From Drechmeria coniospora (lineage: Eukaryota; Ascomycota; Sordariomycetes; Hypocreales; Ophiocordycipitaceae): DNA of 64,000 bases. This document shows positions 28,317 through 40,835 of the stretch, one piece after another. The stretch lies in contig NC_054389.1 of assembly GCF_001625195.1 (NCBI RefSeq), forward strand, positions 3,220,520 to 3,284,519. The letters are read 5' to 3'. The position numbers and the translations under genes are program-made. The notes under the pieces are model-generated. The model ran no database searches and was not told the DNA's origin. It saw only the letters and a list, made by a program, of their open reading frames with translations. Every line of letters begins with the position of its first letter. Position 1 is the first letter of the stretch.

Positions 28317-31300
28317 TATTATAGTATTAGGCTTAACTTAATATAGGAGAATAGAAGGAACTAAGGGACCTACTAGGAGGAATATATATAACTAAAAGCC
28401 CTAGTTACTAAGTAGTTTTCTTATCCTTTAAGTCTTTTAATAAATATTATTAAGAGTCCTAAAGTAACTGCCTAATAACTTTATAATATTTAAAAGACTT
28501 TACTTATACTAGTTAGGAGGAAGGAAAAGCCTAACTATTATAAGTTAAAATAGATAAGGGGAAGCCTAAAGAAATTAACTTTTAGTAAGTTATAGAGGAC
28601 TTTATAGCAAAAGTCTATATAAAGTTTAGCTAAATATATACCTAAATAGAAACATACTTTATATAAATCTTAGCTCTACAGAAAAATAAGCAGTAATAAG
28701 TATAATAGGACCTAGGGTACTTATCGGCCTAGCTAATAGATACTTTAACAATTAACCCCTAGTAGGAACGGACTAAGGATAAGTCGGGTATATTATAGGC
28801 CCGTATTAAATATAAACTAATCCTAGTCGGGGACCTATATAATAGCAATAAGGGTACCTTTATAGCCTAAAAGTTCTATATAGACTATAAGCTTTAGGTA
28901 GATAGGAACTTTATTAGGTCCGCCTAGAACTAATAGATCTTCGTTTAGTAAAACCTTTTAGCTAAAGTCCAGCAATAAATTATAATATACTTTAAGGAAG
29001 GCTCCCGTATTGGTTATAACCTATTCTAATTTTTAATATACCTTAAATCGGCTTATAGTAATCCCTACTGCTAGTAACTAGTAGTTATCAAACTAAAGGA
29101 TATTAGGCAAGGGACGTTAAAGTTATTCCTAGTATTCCTTATATACTTTAAAGAAAAGCTTATACTAGTAGGAGGAATATATTAGCTTAATAAGGTAAAA
29201 CTTATAAAGCTCTATATTAGGCTAACTAAAAGAATAAGGGACTATATCCTTTAGCAAGGGACTATAATAAATAACTATAATAAGGTAGTTTATATATATA
29301 AATAAATTATATTTAAAATAAAATTATAATATATAGAGGATAAAATTAAGAACTAAGGTAAGCCTAACTAAGGGATAGCTAGAGTAACCCCCTAACCTAA
29401 TAAGAATAGTAATACCCTAATATTAAGGGTTAATACAGTAGGCTCTAGGGCTATAGCTAGGCCTAAAGCAGCTATAACTAAACTAATAATAAAAATAAAC
29501 TAAGGCTAAGGTAAGCCTTAATAGTAGGTAAAATAAGTTATATAGGAAGAAAAAAATAAGTATAAGGCAACCAATATATATATTTACTATAGGGAGGGAG
29601 GCTACTATATTTAATAATACCTATAATAAGCTATAATCCTATATACCCTAGGGATAAGTATTTAAGCTACTTAAGGAGAAGAATATATTTATAAGGAATT
29701 AAAGATTAAGGAAAAAAAGGAAAATAAAATACCTTTAAGCTAAGTCTTATATAAAGGTATAAAGGGTTTATAGGTAAGTAAACTATAAGGAACTAAGGAA
29801 ATTAAGAAACTAAGTTTAAAAAAATTATACTAAGAATAAATAAACTACCCTTTCTTATTATTATACTTATAAATTCTATAAGATTCCTTAATATTTAAAT
29901 TAATAGTAGCTATAACTACTATAGGGTTATTAGTAAAATGATAGCCTAATACCTATAACTTAAGCTTATCCCTTTTCTAATAAAAAGGCTACTTTAAATA
30001 GCTATTATTATATCTTAGCGGAATATAAGTAATACCCTTACTTACCCTATAATAACTAATATAGTCCGTACAATAATTAATATAAATAGCTAGGAGAGCC
30101 TAGTACTCCTATACATTATCCTAAGCCTAAGTTAAAACGCTATATTAGGTCTACTATAAATAGAATACTAATAGGTTACTCTAAATATAATAGCAATAGC
30201 CTTACTTACTCTTCCAATAGCCCTTTAGGACTATACTAATCTCTTTAATAAGGAATAAGCCTTAGGCCTACTATTATACTAAGGCTCCTAGGACTACTAT
30301 ATCTAACTATAATAAAACAATAAGGGAGAAATACTATAGTTACCCTAGGGCCTACTATATAATTTACTATAAGACTAACTACTTAAAGTCTATAAATAGA
30401 TTATAGACCTACTAAATAAGGGATAAATATAAGTAAGTTTATTAATAGTAGTAGTACTAATACTACTTATTAAGAAAGAAAATAAAGAATAAAGGCTATA
30501 TATAAACTATTAGGCCCTAAATAAAATTATATAATAGGATTACTACTTACTCCTATTAGTTAAAGAAATACTATACTTACTTTTAGGAGTATACTAGTTT
30601 ACTAAACTAAACGTATAAGTAGTATTCTATAAGTTATATATAGCGCTAGGAGATAAACTGCTTATAGTATTCTATATATAATTTAGTCTATTTAAATAAT
30701 TAATTTACCCTTTTGGTTTAGCTAAAGTACTAGCTTTATTCTAAAGATATATTAATAGGGTATTATAGGATAAATTAAAGGAGTAGGTTATAGCCTATCT
30801 AAATAATATCCTAATCTATACCTCCGGATTAAAGGCCGACTACCTTACTAAGGTTAGGGAAATCCTTAAGCAGCTTTAGGCAGTCGGTTTATATCTAAAT
30901 CTTAATAAGTATATATTTATAATAACAAAAGTAAAATACCTTAGGTTTATTATTTAAGTAGGCATTAAGGTTAGGCCTAACCTAATAAAAATTACTATAA
31001 TTTAAGAATAGTAACTACCTACTAAGGTAAGAGGGATTAAGAGCTTCCTAAGTTTTATAAACTTTTACTATAAATTTATTTCTAATTTTATAAACCTTAT
31101 AGAACTACTTATAGCCCTTATAGGGAGGGGTATACTATTTTACTAAGGACTTAAAGAAAATATAGCCTTTTAATCCCTTAAGTATACCTTTTCGTTATAC
31201 TTAATCTTAATATAATAGGACCTAAATAGAAAGACTTTTATTAAGACTAATTACTTAGGTAAGGTATTAAGTAAATACCTCTTGCAAATTAATAGTAAGG

Positions 31301-34300
31301 GGGTCCTATAACTAATAGCCTATTATTTAGCTAAACTTATACTAATAGAAAGGAATTATATAATCTATAATAAGGAACTCTTAGTAGTTATTAGCTATCT
31401 TAAGGTATAGTTAATAAACCTATAAGGCGTTATAGAACTATTTATTATTCTAACGGACTATAAGAACCTTAAATACTTTACTAAACTATAGGAGATATTA
31501 GAATAATAGGTATAGTAGGCAAAAGTCCTTATAAACTTTAATTACTTACTATAGTATAGATAAAGCTTATAAGTATAATAGCTAAATATACTCTTATATT
31601 AGGAATAAAATAAGAAAAATACACTACGCCTAAAATAAATACTTTAGTTAGTATTAATCTCTATACTATAGGAGGTACTTAAAGGCCAACCTATATAAGA
31701 AGGTCCTAATACCTAAAATACCTAGGATATAGTAATTATAAATATAGAAATAAATCGGGTAAATATAAGGATAAACCGGGCCCAGGCTGGCTATAAAGTA
31801 CTAAGCGCCTAAGATATAATAGCTATAAATATAAGGGTAGATTAAGCCTATCTAAAGATAAAAAGGGAATAAAGAGCTATTAATATATTCTAACTACTCC
31901 TAGTAGTATAGGAATAAATAGAAAAGGAAATACTATTTTTATAAAATATACTAACTAACTAACTGCTTTTCCTAAAACCCTACCTATAGGAATTATAAAA
32001 CTAAGTATTACAAAATAATATAATATATAAAGCCTAATAATAAGTAGTTACAATAGGTATATAGAAATTCTTAGTAAAAGTAAAGATAAAAGAATAAATA
32101 GCTAATTATATTATTAATACCTATAGCGTAATATACTATAGGGGATACCTATAGTTATTAGCCTAAGAACTACTAATAATATAAATAATATAATAGGTAT
32201 ATAAATTACTTATATTAGGCTACTTAAGTTAAAACGGAATATTTTAAGTACTTTAGCGGGACTTTTACTAAAATAATATATTACAAAATATAGTATAATA
32301 TATTTAGAATTACTACTACTACTAAAGCTATAAGAGCTATCTATAGAAATAGGAACTCCTATAATTAATCCCCCTACTAGATTATTATTAAAAGTAAATA
32401 TTAATTAACTTTATAACTAACCTACTAATATAGAACAATAAGGACCCAGACCTATTAGTAGTAATTTAAGGGTTTTCCTACCTAAATTATAATAGATTAA
32501 GGATTAAACTAACTTAGTAAGTTCTAGATATTCCTATACTCCCTTATTAGTACGGAATAACTCTTATTAATATTATACTACCCCTAGACAAATAGGGGTA
32601 CTAAGAGGGTAAATTAAGAAATTTAAGCTACCCTATAGATTTTAATTTTATTTAAGCAATTTAACTAACCGGCCTACCTAACTGCCTACTAACTTACTTT
32701 AAATAATAAGGAGTCTTTAGTTATAGGAGTTAGCCTAAATAAGCTATTATTAGGCTATAAAATTAGTATAATACTTAGGGTAAAGAATAACTAGGTAAAT
32801 ATAATAATACTAAAAGGAAGAGCTATTACTTTTATATAATACCTAAGGGAAGGAATAAAAATTATATAAATAGCTATTACCTTTATATAATAATACTTAT
32901 ATAAGTTAGTAGTAGCTTTAAGTTACTTAATAGAAAAGTTCTAAGTAGGTAATAAGGTTTAGCTTAACCTTAAATATATTAAAACTAATAGGCTATATAA
33001 GAAGCTAAACTAAGTAGTTTTTAAGTTTATAGTACTAGTAGTACTAATACTACTTATAGTAATACTAAATATTCCTTAGGGCTTATACCCTACTTTCTAT
33101 ATAAACCTTATCGAAAGGGTAATAAATAACCCCTTACCTAATTAAGTAGTATAGGATTTAAAGCTAGGCCTACTATTAGTCTAAGATAAAAACAATACTT
33201 TATAAAAGGAATACTAAGTTAAATATATTCTTATAATAAGGGGGGCCTAAGGCTAAAGGGGATAATATAATACCCTTATAAAATAGCTAAGTTATAAATA
33301 ACTAACTTAAGAACTAATAGAGGCTTTAGTATAAATAGAAGCCCTAAAGGAATTTATATAGTAATAGGGAGATCCCTATATAAATAGTAAAGTATAGGTA
33401 AGCTATAAAATAAAATATAAAATTTTAACTATACTAAAGGAAAAAACTAATCCTAAAGTACCCTTAATAAGGGCCTAACCTAATACTACTATTATAGATA
33501 TATACTAACTATACTATATAGACTTATTAGTCTTTATATCCTTTTTACTCTTATTCTCCTTAGTATTTTCCTTAGGGAGGGTTTTAAAATTATCCGTTAT
33601 AATACTTAAGTAAGGGTAAAACGTTATTAAGGGGGGTAAAGGTAGGGGTATAAAATAAAGGTATTAAGTAACTTAAGTAATATAAGGGGTAAAGGCAATA
33701 GGGTAATATAATAAAGTTATATTATCTATACGGAATAGGTATAACCTACTACTATTATAGGTAATACGAAAAGTAAAGGGGGTAGGATAGTACAATAAAG
33801 GGGAACTATCTATATAAGACTTATATAACTTATAGATATTATAGTATATTTTAGCTAAGGTAGCTACTAACTTAGTACTAATACCCTCCTATACTTACTA
33901 ATAGTAGGTAAAACTATATACGTTACTTTAAATACCTATTAGGGCTCGGGCTATACCCTAAGTAAATACGCTAAGCTATACGCTTAATACGCTACTAAAA
34001 CGACTACTAGCCTAAGTTAGGGTTAAAGCATTAGCAGTAAGGATAAAAGTATAGTTTAGGTTATTATTATTAATAGTAATAGGGAGGGAAACAATACTTA
34101 GTATAAGGGTAAGGGTATAAGCAAGGTATATAGGGGTAGGCTTTATTTTAGCTAGGGCTAGGGTATAAGCCTAAACCTAGCCTAAGGCTAGAAATTTAGG
34201 CAAAAGAATAGTATAAGTACCTAGTATAGTTCTAACCTTAAGGCGGGCCTTAACTAAAATATAAACATTACGCTAGGTATAAGTATAAAGGTTATATAAA

Positions 34301-35459
34301 GCGCAATATAGCTAAGGGTATATAGTAAATAAATATAGTACTTAAATGTATTTAATATATATATATATATATATATAGTAACTAATACTATAGCTTAGTA
34401 TATAATTGTTATAGCCGTTAGTAATAAGGTAATTAACATAAGGAATATATATTTTATATACTTCCTCTAAAGGTATAAACTCCTTATTAAAGGAATTACC
34501 CTCTACTAAGTATTTACCTAAGGTATAGTAATAGTCCGACTTATTAGTATAATAGCCGTAATATAGGCCTAAACTATATCCAAAGAGGGGGGGGGAAGTA
34601 CCTATAGCAATAGATATAATAGTAATAATAATAGTAACGAAAAGGTAAATAAGTCCTCTATAAGGGAGGAGTAATAGTAATAAGAGTAGGATTAATAGTT
34701 CCTATTATTATTAGTTTATTAACTAATAGCCTAAAGAATATATAGAATAACCCTAATAAGAAAGTAATAACCTACCTTATAAGGAAGGAATAATAATAAT
34801 AAAGAAATAAGTATAATAGGAGGTAGTAAAGGAATTAATAATAAATTATATAGTAAGAAGCTAAAAAATAAATAGGTATAATAGTTAAAGGAAAAAGGAA
34901 TAATAAAATATAATAGGAAGAGAATAAAAAGGGTAATATAAAAGGAATAGTAAGGGGGAAAAGTAAGGTAATACTAAGCGCCTTAAGTACCTAAGGAATA
35001 CCTAAGGAGTAGATAAAGTAAGGTAGAGTTAGTTACCTTAGGTACTTAGTAAATACTTAAGGAGGGGCTAAGGTAAGGTAGAGTTAATCGCTCTAAGCAA
35101 CTAGTAAGCTCCTAATAGGAAATAATATAAGGAGGAGGCTATATATACTTAGTACCTAATAAATACCTAAAACAAAAAAAAAACTTTTTTTAGGGGGGAG
35201 CTATAAATTAGGAAGCTAGCCTAAGGAAGAATAGGTTAACTACAGCTATAGTTAGACTTTACTTTAAATAGGTAGAGCAAAATAGTATATTATAGTATTA
35301 GACTTAGCCTAATATAAAAGAACAAAAGGAACTAAAGGACCTACTAAAAGGAATATATATAACTAAAAGCCCTAGTTACTAAGTAGTTTTCCTATCTTTT
35401 AAGTCTTTTAATAAATATTATTAAGAGTCTTAAAGCAGCCGCCTAATAACTCTATAATA
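28317..35459 (+). mobile_element. Chromovirus copy 2, nested in the reverse copy
   Basis: 7143 bp with LTRs 28317-28488 and 35288-35459 (172 bp each) and a perfect ATTAC duplication (28312-28316, 35460-35464). The uninterrupted target is visible in the sister copy around 49165-49175. The RT motif reads YLNN at 30796-30807; the chromodomain region lies at about 33209-33330. It lacks a segment near 32448 and another near 30190 compared with copy 3. Confidence 0.95.
33500..34590 (-). pseudogene. Antisense reading frame of chromovirus 2
   Basis: The minus strand encodes YYTNKSDYYYTLGKYL and EGNSFNKEFIPLEEV without a stop at about 34430-34570, nearly identical to the other copies, and a lysine-rich end near 33520-33600. 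The G tract at 34577-34585 is shorter than in copies 1 and 3. Confidence 0.6.
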
Positions 35460-38400
35460 ATTACTAAAAGTAATTAGAATATATTAATAGCTTTTTATTC
35501 TCTTTTTATCTCTAAATAAGCTTAGTTTATTCCTATATTTATAGCTATTATATTTTAAGTACTTAGTACTTTATAGTTAGCCTAAGCTTAATTTATTCCT
35601 ATATTTACTTAATTTATTCTTATATTTATAATTACTATATTCTAGGTATTAAGACTTTTTTATATAGGTTAGCCTTTAGGTACCTCCTATAGTATAAAGA
35701 TTAATACTAACTAAAGTATTTATCCTAAGTATAGTATATTTTTCTTATCTAATTCCTAATATAAAAGTATATTTAACTATTATACTTATAAGCTTAGTTT
35801 ATACTATAGTAAGTAATTAAAGTTTATAAGGACTTTTATTTACTATACCTATTATTTTAATATTTCCTATAATTTAGTAAAGTATTTAAGGTTCTTATAG
35901 TTTATTAAAATAATAAATAGTTTTATAATACTTTATAGGTTTACTAACTATACCTTAAGATAGCTAATAACTACTAAGAGTTCCTTATTATAAATTATAT
36001 AATTTCTTTCTATTAGTATAAGTTTAGCTAAATAGTAAGCTATTAGTTATAGGACCCCTTTATTATTAATTTATAAAAAGTATTTACTTAGTATCTTACT
36101 TAAGTAATTAGTCTTAATAAGAGTTTTCCTATTTAAATCCTATTATATTAGGATTAGGTATAATAAAAAGGTATACTTAAGGAACTAAAAGGCTATATAT
36201 TTTTAGGTCTTTAGTAAAATAGTATACCCTTTCTTATAAGGGCTATAAGTAGTTCTATAAGGCTTATAAAATTAAGAATAAATTTATAGTAAAAGTTTAT
36301 AAAACCTAAGAAGCTTTAAATACCCTTTACCTTAATAAGTAGTTATTACTCTTAAATTATAGTAATTTTTACTAAGTTAGGCCTAACCTTAATACCTATT
36401 TAAATAATAAACCTAAGGTATTTAACTTTTATTATTATAAATATATACTTATTAAGATCTAGGTATAGGCTAGCTACCTAAAGCTACTTAAGGATTTCCC
36501 TAACCTTAGTAAGGTAGTTAGCCTTTAATCCTAAAATATAGATTAAAATATTATTTAGGTAAGCTATAACTTACTTTCTTAATTTATTCTATAATACCCT
36601 ATTAGTATATTTTTAAAATTAAATTAATACTTTAGCTAAACTAAAGGGGTAAACTAACTATTTAAATAAACTAAATTATATATAGAATACTATAAGTAGT
36701 TTATTTCCTAGTACTATATATAACTTATAGAATACTACTTATATATTTAATTTAGTAAATTAATATACTCCTAAAAGTAAGTAAAGTATTTCTTTAACTA
36801 GTAGAAGTAAGTAGTAATCCTATTATATAATTTTATTTAGGGCTTAGTAGTTTATATATAGCCTTTATTTTTTATTTTCTTTTTTAGTAAATAATATTAG
36901 TACTATTATTATTAATAAGCTTACTTATATTTATTTCTTATTTAGTAAGTCTATAATTTATTTATAGACTTTAAGTAGTTAGTCTTATAGTATATTATAT
37001 AGTAGGCCCTAGGGTAGCTATAGTATTTCTTTCTTATTATTTTATTATAGTTAAATATAGTAGTCCTAGGAGCTTTAGTATAATAGTAGGCCTAAGGCTT
37101 ATTCCTTATTAAAAAGATTAATATAGTCCTAAAGGGCTACTAAAAGTATAAATAGAACTATTACTATTATATTTATATTTTTAAGTACTTATAGTACTAT
37201 TTTTTATAATTTTATTACTATTTCTTATAAGCTTATTACTATTAGTACTTTCTATTGCTTTTATAAAAAGGTTTATATTAATATAAGGTATACTTCCTAA
37301 GACCTATTAGAAGGGTAAATATTATTTACTTATATAATTTAGTTACTTACTGTATTAATTATAAGTATTTAATCTATTACGTTTAAGGTAACCCTTTAGT
37401 ATTCTATTTATAGTAAGCCTAATATAGTATTTTAACTTAGGCCTAAAATAATATATAGAAGTATTAGACTTTTTTAGCTATTTATATTAATTATTATATA
37501 AACTATATTAATTATTATAGGGTAGGTAAAGGTATTACCTATATTTTATTAAGATATTATAATAGCTATTTAAAGTAGCTATTTTATTAGAAAAGGAATA
37601 AGCTTAAGTTATAAGTATTAAGCTATTCTTTTACTAATAGCCCTATAGTAGTTATAGCTATTATTAATTTAAATATTAAGGAATTTTATAGAATTTATAA
37701 GTATAGTAATAAGAAAGAGTAGTTTATTTATTCTTAGTATAATCTTTTTAAATTTAGCTTTTTAATTCCCTTAGTTCTTTATAGTCTATTTACCTATAAA
37801 CCCTTTATACCTTTATATAAGACTTAGCTTAAAGGTATTTTATTTTTATTTTTTTCCTTAGTCTTTAATTCCTTATTAATATACTCTTCCCCTTAAGTAG
37901 CTTAAATACTTATCCCTAGTATATATAGGATTATAGCTTATTATAGGTATTATTAAATATAGTAGTTTTCCTTCTTATAGTAAATATATATACTAACTAC
38001 CTTATACTTATTTCTTTTTTCCTATATAACTTATTTTACTTCCTATTAGGGCTTACTTTAGCCTTAGTTTATTTATATTATTAGCTTAATTATAGCTACT
38101 TTAGGCCTAGCTATAGCCCTAAAGCCTATTATATTAACCCTAAATATTAAGGTATTACTATTATTATTAGGTTAGGGAGTTATTCTAGCTATTACTTAGT
38201 TAGGCCTACTTTAGTTCTTAATTTTATCCTTTATGTATTATAATTCTATTTTAGATATAATTTATTTATATATATTAATTACCTTATTATAGTTATTTAT
38301 TATAGTTCCCTACTAAAGAATATAGTCCTTTATTCTTTTAGTTAGCCTAATATAAAGCTTTATAAGTTTTACTTTATTTAGTTAATATATCCCTCCTATT

Positions 38401-38578
38401 AGTATAAGCTTCTCTTTAAAGTATATAAGGAATACTAAGAATAATTTTAATATCCCCTACTTAATATCCTTTAATTTAATAATTATTAGTTACTAATAGT
38501 AGGGGTTACTATAAGCTAATTTAAGGTATATTAGGAATTAAAATAAGTTATAATTAATATAAGTACCTTCCTTAAAGT

Positions 38579-38749
38579 TGTTATGGTATCGGGCTTAGCC
38601 CGATATAGGAGAACGAAGGGAACCAAGGGACCCACTAGGAGGAACGCACACAACTAGAAGCCCTAGTTGTTAGGTAGTTTTCCCTCCTTCAAGTCTTTTA
38701 ATAAACATCATTGAGAGTCCTAGAGCAGTCGCCTAGCGACTCCGTAACA
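38579..38749 (+). mobile_element. Solo chromovirus LTR, nearly free of RIP
   Basis: 171 bp, TGTTATGG to CCGTAACA, with perfect AAAGT duplication (38574-38578, 38750-38754). The sister copy near 59705 shows the empty site with a single AAAGT. It keeps CpA, TpG and CpG that are lost elsewhere, so it is a recent insertion or escaped mutation. A 19-bp palindrome TATCGGGCTTAGCCCGATA lies at 38587-38605. Confidence 0.97.
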
Positions 38750-39425
38750 AAAGTATATTATAACTTATTACTAGACTTTAGCCAAAAGGTTTTACTAAAT
38801 AAAAATCTATTAATTCTAGGCGGACTTAATAAAGGTTTTATTTACCTAAAGCTTATAGTCTATATAGAACTTTTAGGCTATAAAGGTACCTTTATTACTA
38901 TTATATAGGTTCCTAACTAAAATTAATTTATATTTAATATAGGCCTATAGTATACCTAACTTATTTTTAGTCTATTCTTATTAAAAGTTAATTATTAAGG
39001 TATCTATTAGCTAGGCTAATAAGTACCTTAAGTCCTACTATACTTATTATTACTTATTCTTTTATAAAGCTAAGATTTAAATAAAGTATATTTTTATTTA
39101 GGTATATACTTAGCTAAATTTTATATAGACTTTTGCTATAAAGTCCTTTATAACTTACTAAAGGTTAATTTCTTTAGGCTTTCCTTTATTTATTTTAACT
39201 TATAATAGTTAGGCTTTTCCTTTCTCTTAACTAATATAAGTAAAATCTTTTAAATATTAAGGAGTTACTAAGTAGTTATTTTAGGACTTTTAATAATATT
39301 TATTAAAAGACTTAAAGGAGGAAAAACTACTTAGTAATTAGGGCTTTTAGTTATATATATACTTTTTAGTAGGTCCTTTAGTTCCTTTCGTTCTTATATA
39401 TTGGACTAAGCCTAATACTATAATA

Positions 39426-39905
39426 ATAGTTAATTTTAGCTAAGCTACTTATTCCTTCTTACCGAATATACTAAAATTTAAGTAAGGTATACTTAGTATA
39501 AGAATACTAATTTAAGTTATTAGTATTAAAAATAGATTTATTATTATTATATAAAAGTAAAATAGGTTTCTAAAGACTTTTATTTATTTCTATAAATAGA
39601 CTATTTAGCTATTTAAGTTCTTAAATTACTTTTAGTAGGGTATTAGATTCTATCTTTATAGTTAAAAGAGTAATTATACTTACCCTTTTTAACTTTTAGT
39701 ATATTAGTCTACCTACTAAGGTAAAGAGGTACCTATAGGTAGACTTAAAGGAATTTAAGTTACTTATAAAGTTACTATTTAAAAATCTAAATAGACTAAG
39801 TACTAAAGACTTAGACTAATAGTAAATAGCTAGGTCTATAGTCTCTTTTAGATATTAAAGAAGGTTTTACTAATTAATAGTTATAGACTAATAGCCTAAT
39901 ATATA
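39426..39905 (-). pseudogene. Copia pol 3' end, right part
   Basis: Continuation of 24583-24721 and homologous to about 6740-7210. It is cut at 39906 by the LTR of the next Copia copy. RIP-degraded, with no open frame. Confidence 0.7.
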
Positions 39906-40823
39906 TCTTAAAATAAAAAGAGGAATTACCTCTTGGAATAAGAGGGGTAAAATAAAAAGAGTATATAATAGAAGTTTAGTTATACGGACTATCTAAATGA
40001 ATATTAATTAAGGCTATTAGTAATAGTAGGAAGTATACTAGTTAGTAACTAGGCAAGAAATATAGATTTAAATAAGTCAAATAGTAGTACTAAGGGACAA
40101 TTTAAAAAGAAAGACTATTGTATTTCTTGTACTTACTTATATATATGTGTTTTTTTTTTATATATATATCTAACTATCTAAGAGTATAGGAAAGGGAGGA
40201 CTATTTTATACCTAAGAGGTAGTACCTTAATTAGTACAATATATATATATTAGAATTCTGTCTAATTCTATTTAATGTATCTCTAAACAATCTACTTATA
40301 TTTAATGCAGCTCTAAATACCCTAGTTAAGTTATACTGCTAATTGGTTGCAACTAGTAGGGTTAATTAGTATTAGGGTTCGGTCGCAATAGTATAGTAGT
40401 AGTACTATAGTAGTTAAGCGGACTAGTAGTAGTACTATTAGTAAGTAACTACTAGTTGCAGTTAGGTAGGTCCTTCTGTATAATAGTAGTACTATTGGTA
40501 GGTAACTATTAGTAGTAGTTAGAAGTATATTAATTAACGGCTCGATTAATAATCTTGCTTAGTCGACTAAGTACTACTTATATATAACGTATAATAGTAG
40601 TAAATTAGCTAGGTAGTAGTACTGCTATTAGTTATATAAAGTTAGAGTAAGGAGAATTTGTATAGTAAGTATAATTCGTTAACTTAATATACTACTTATA
40701 CGTATAGTACAGTAGTAGTATATAGGTAAGTAGTAGTACTACTACTAGGTATTGTAAATAGCAATACATAGGATAGTATTCTATTTGGGTAGTCTTACTA
40801 GTATAAATACTAATATTTTAATA
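39906..40823 (-). repeat. 3' LTR of the reverse Copia element
   Basis: It starts TCTTAAAATAAAAAGAGG and ends TATTTTAATA, directly followed by CCCCCTCTATTT, the complement of the polypurine tract. It aligns with 23618-24582 over its length. Confidence 0.8.
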
Positions 40824-40835
40824 CCCCCTCTATTT

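Larger units (their letters stand above)
24722..39425 (-). mobile_element. Reverse chromovirus, interrupted by two later insertions
   Basis: Outer LTRs are 24722-24892 and 39255-39425 (171 bp each), with target duplication ATAGC/ATAGT (24717-24721, 39426-39430; one C-to-T). Removing the nested copy 28317-35459 and the solo LTR 38579-38749 with their duplications leaves about 7.38 kb, the family length. On the minus strand the chromodomain region is at about 26805-26930 and the RT motif, reading YLNN, at 36550-36561. It is RIP-mutated throughout. It sits in the 3' end of a Copia copy. Confidence 0.92.
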
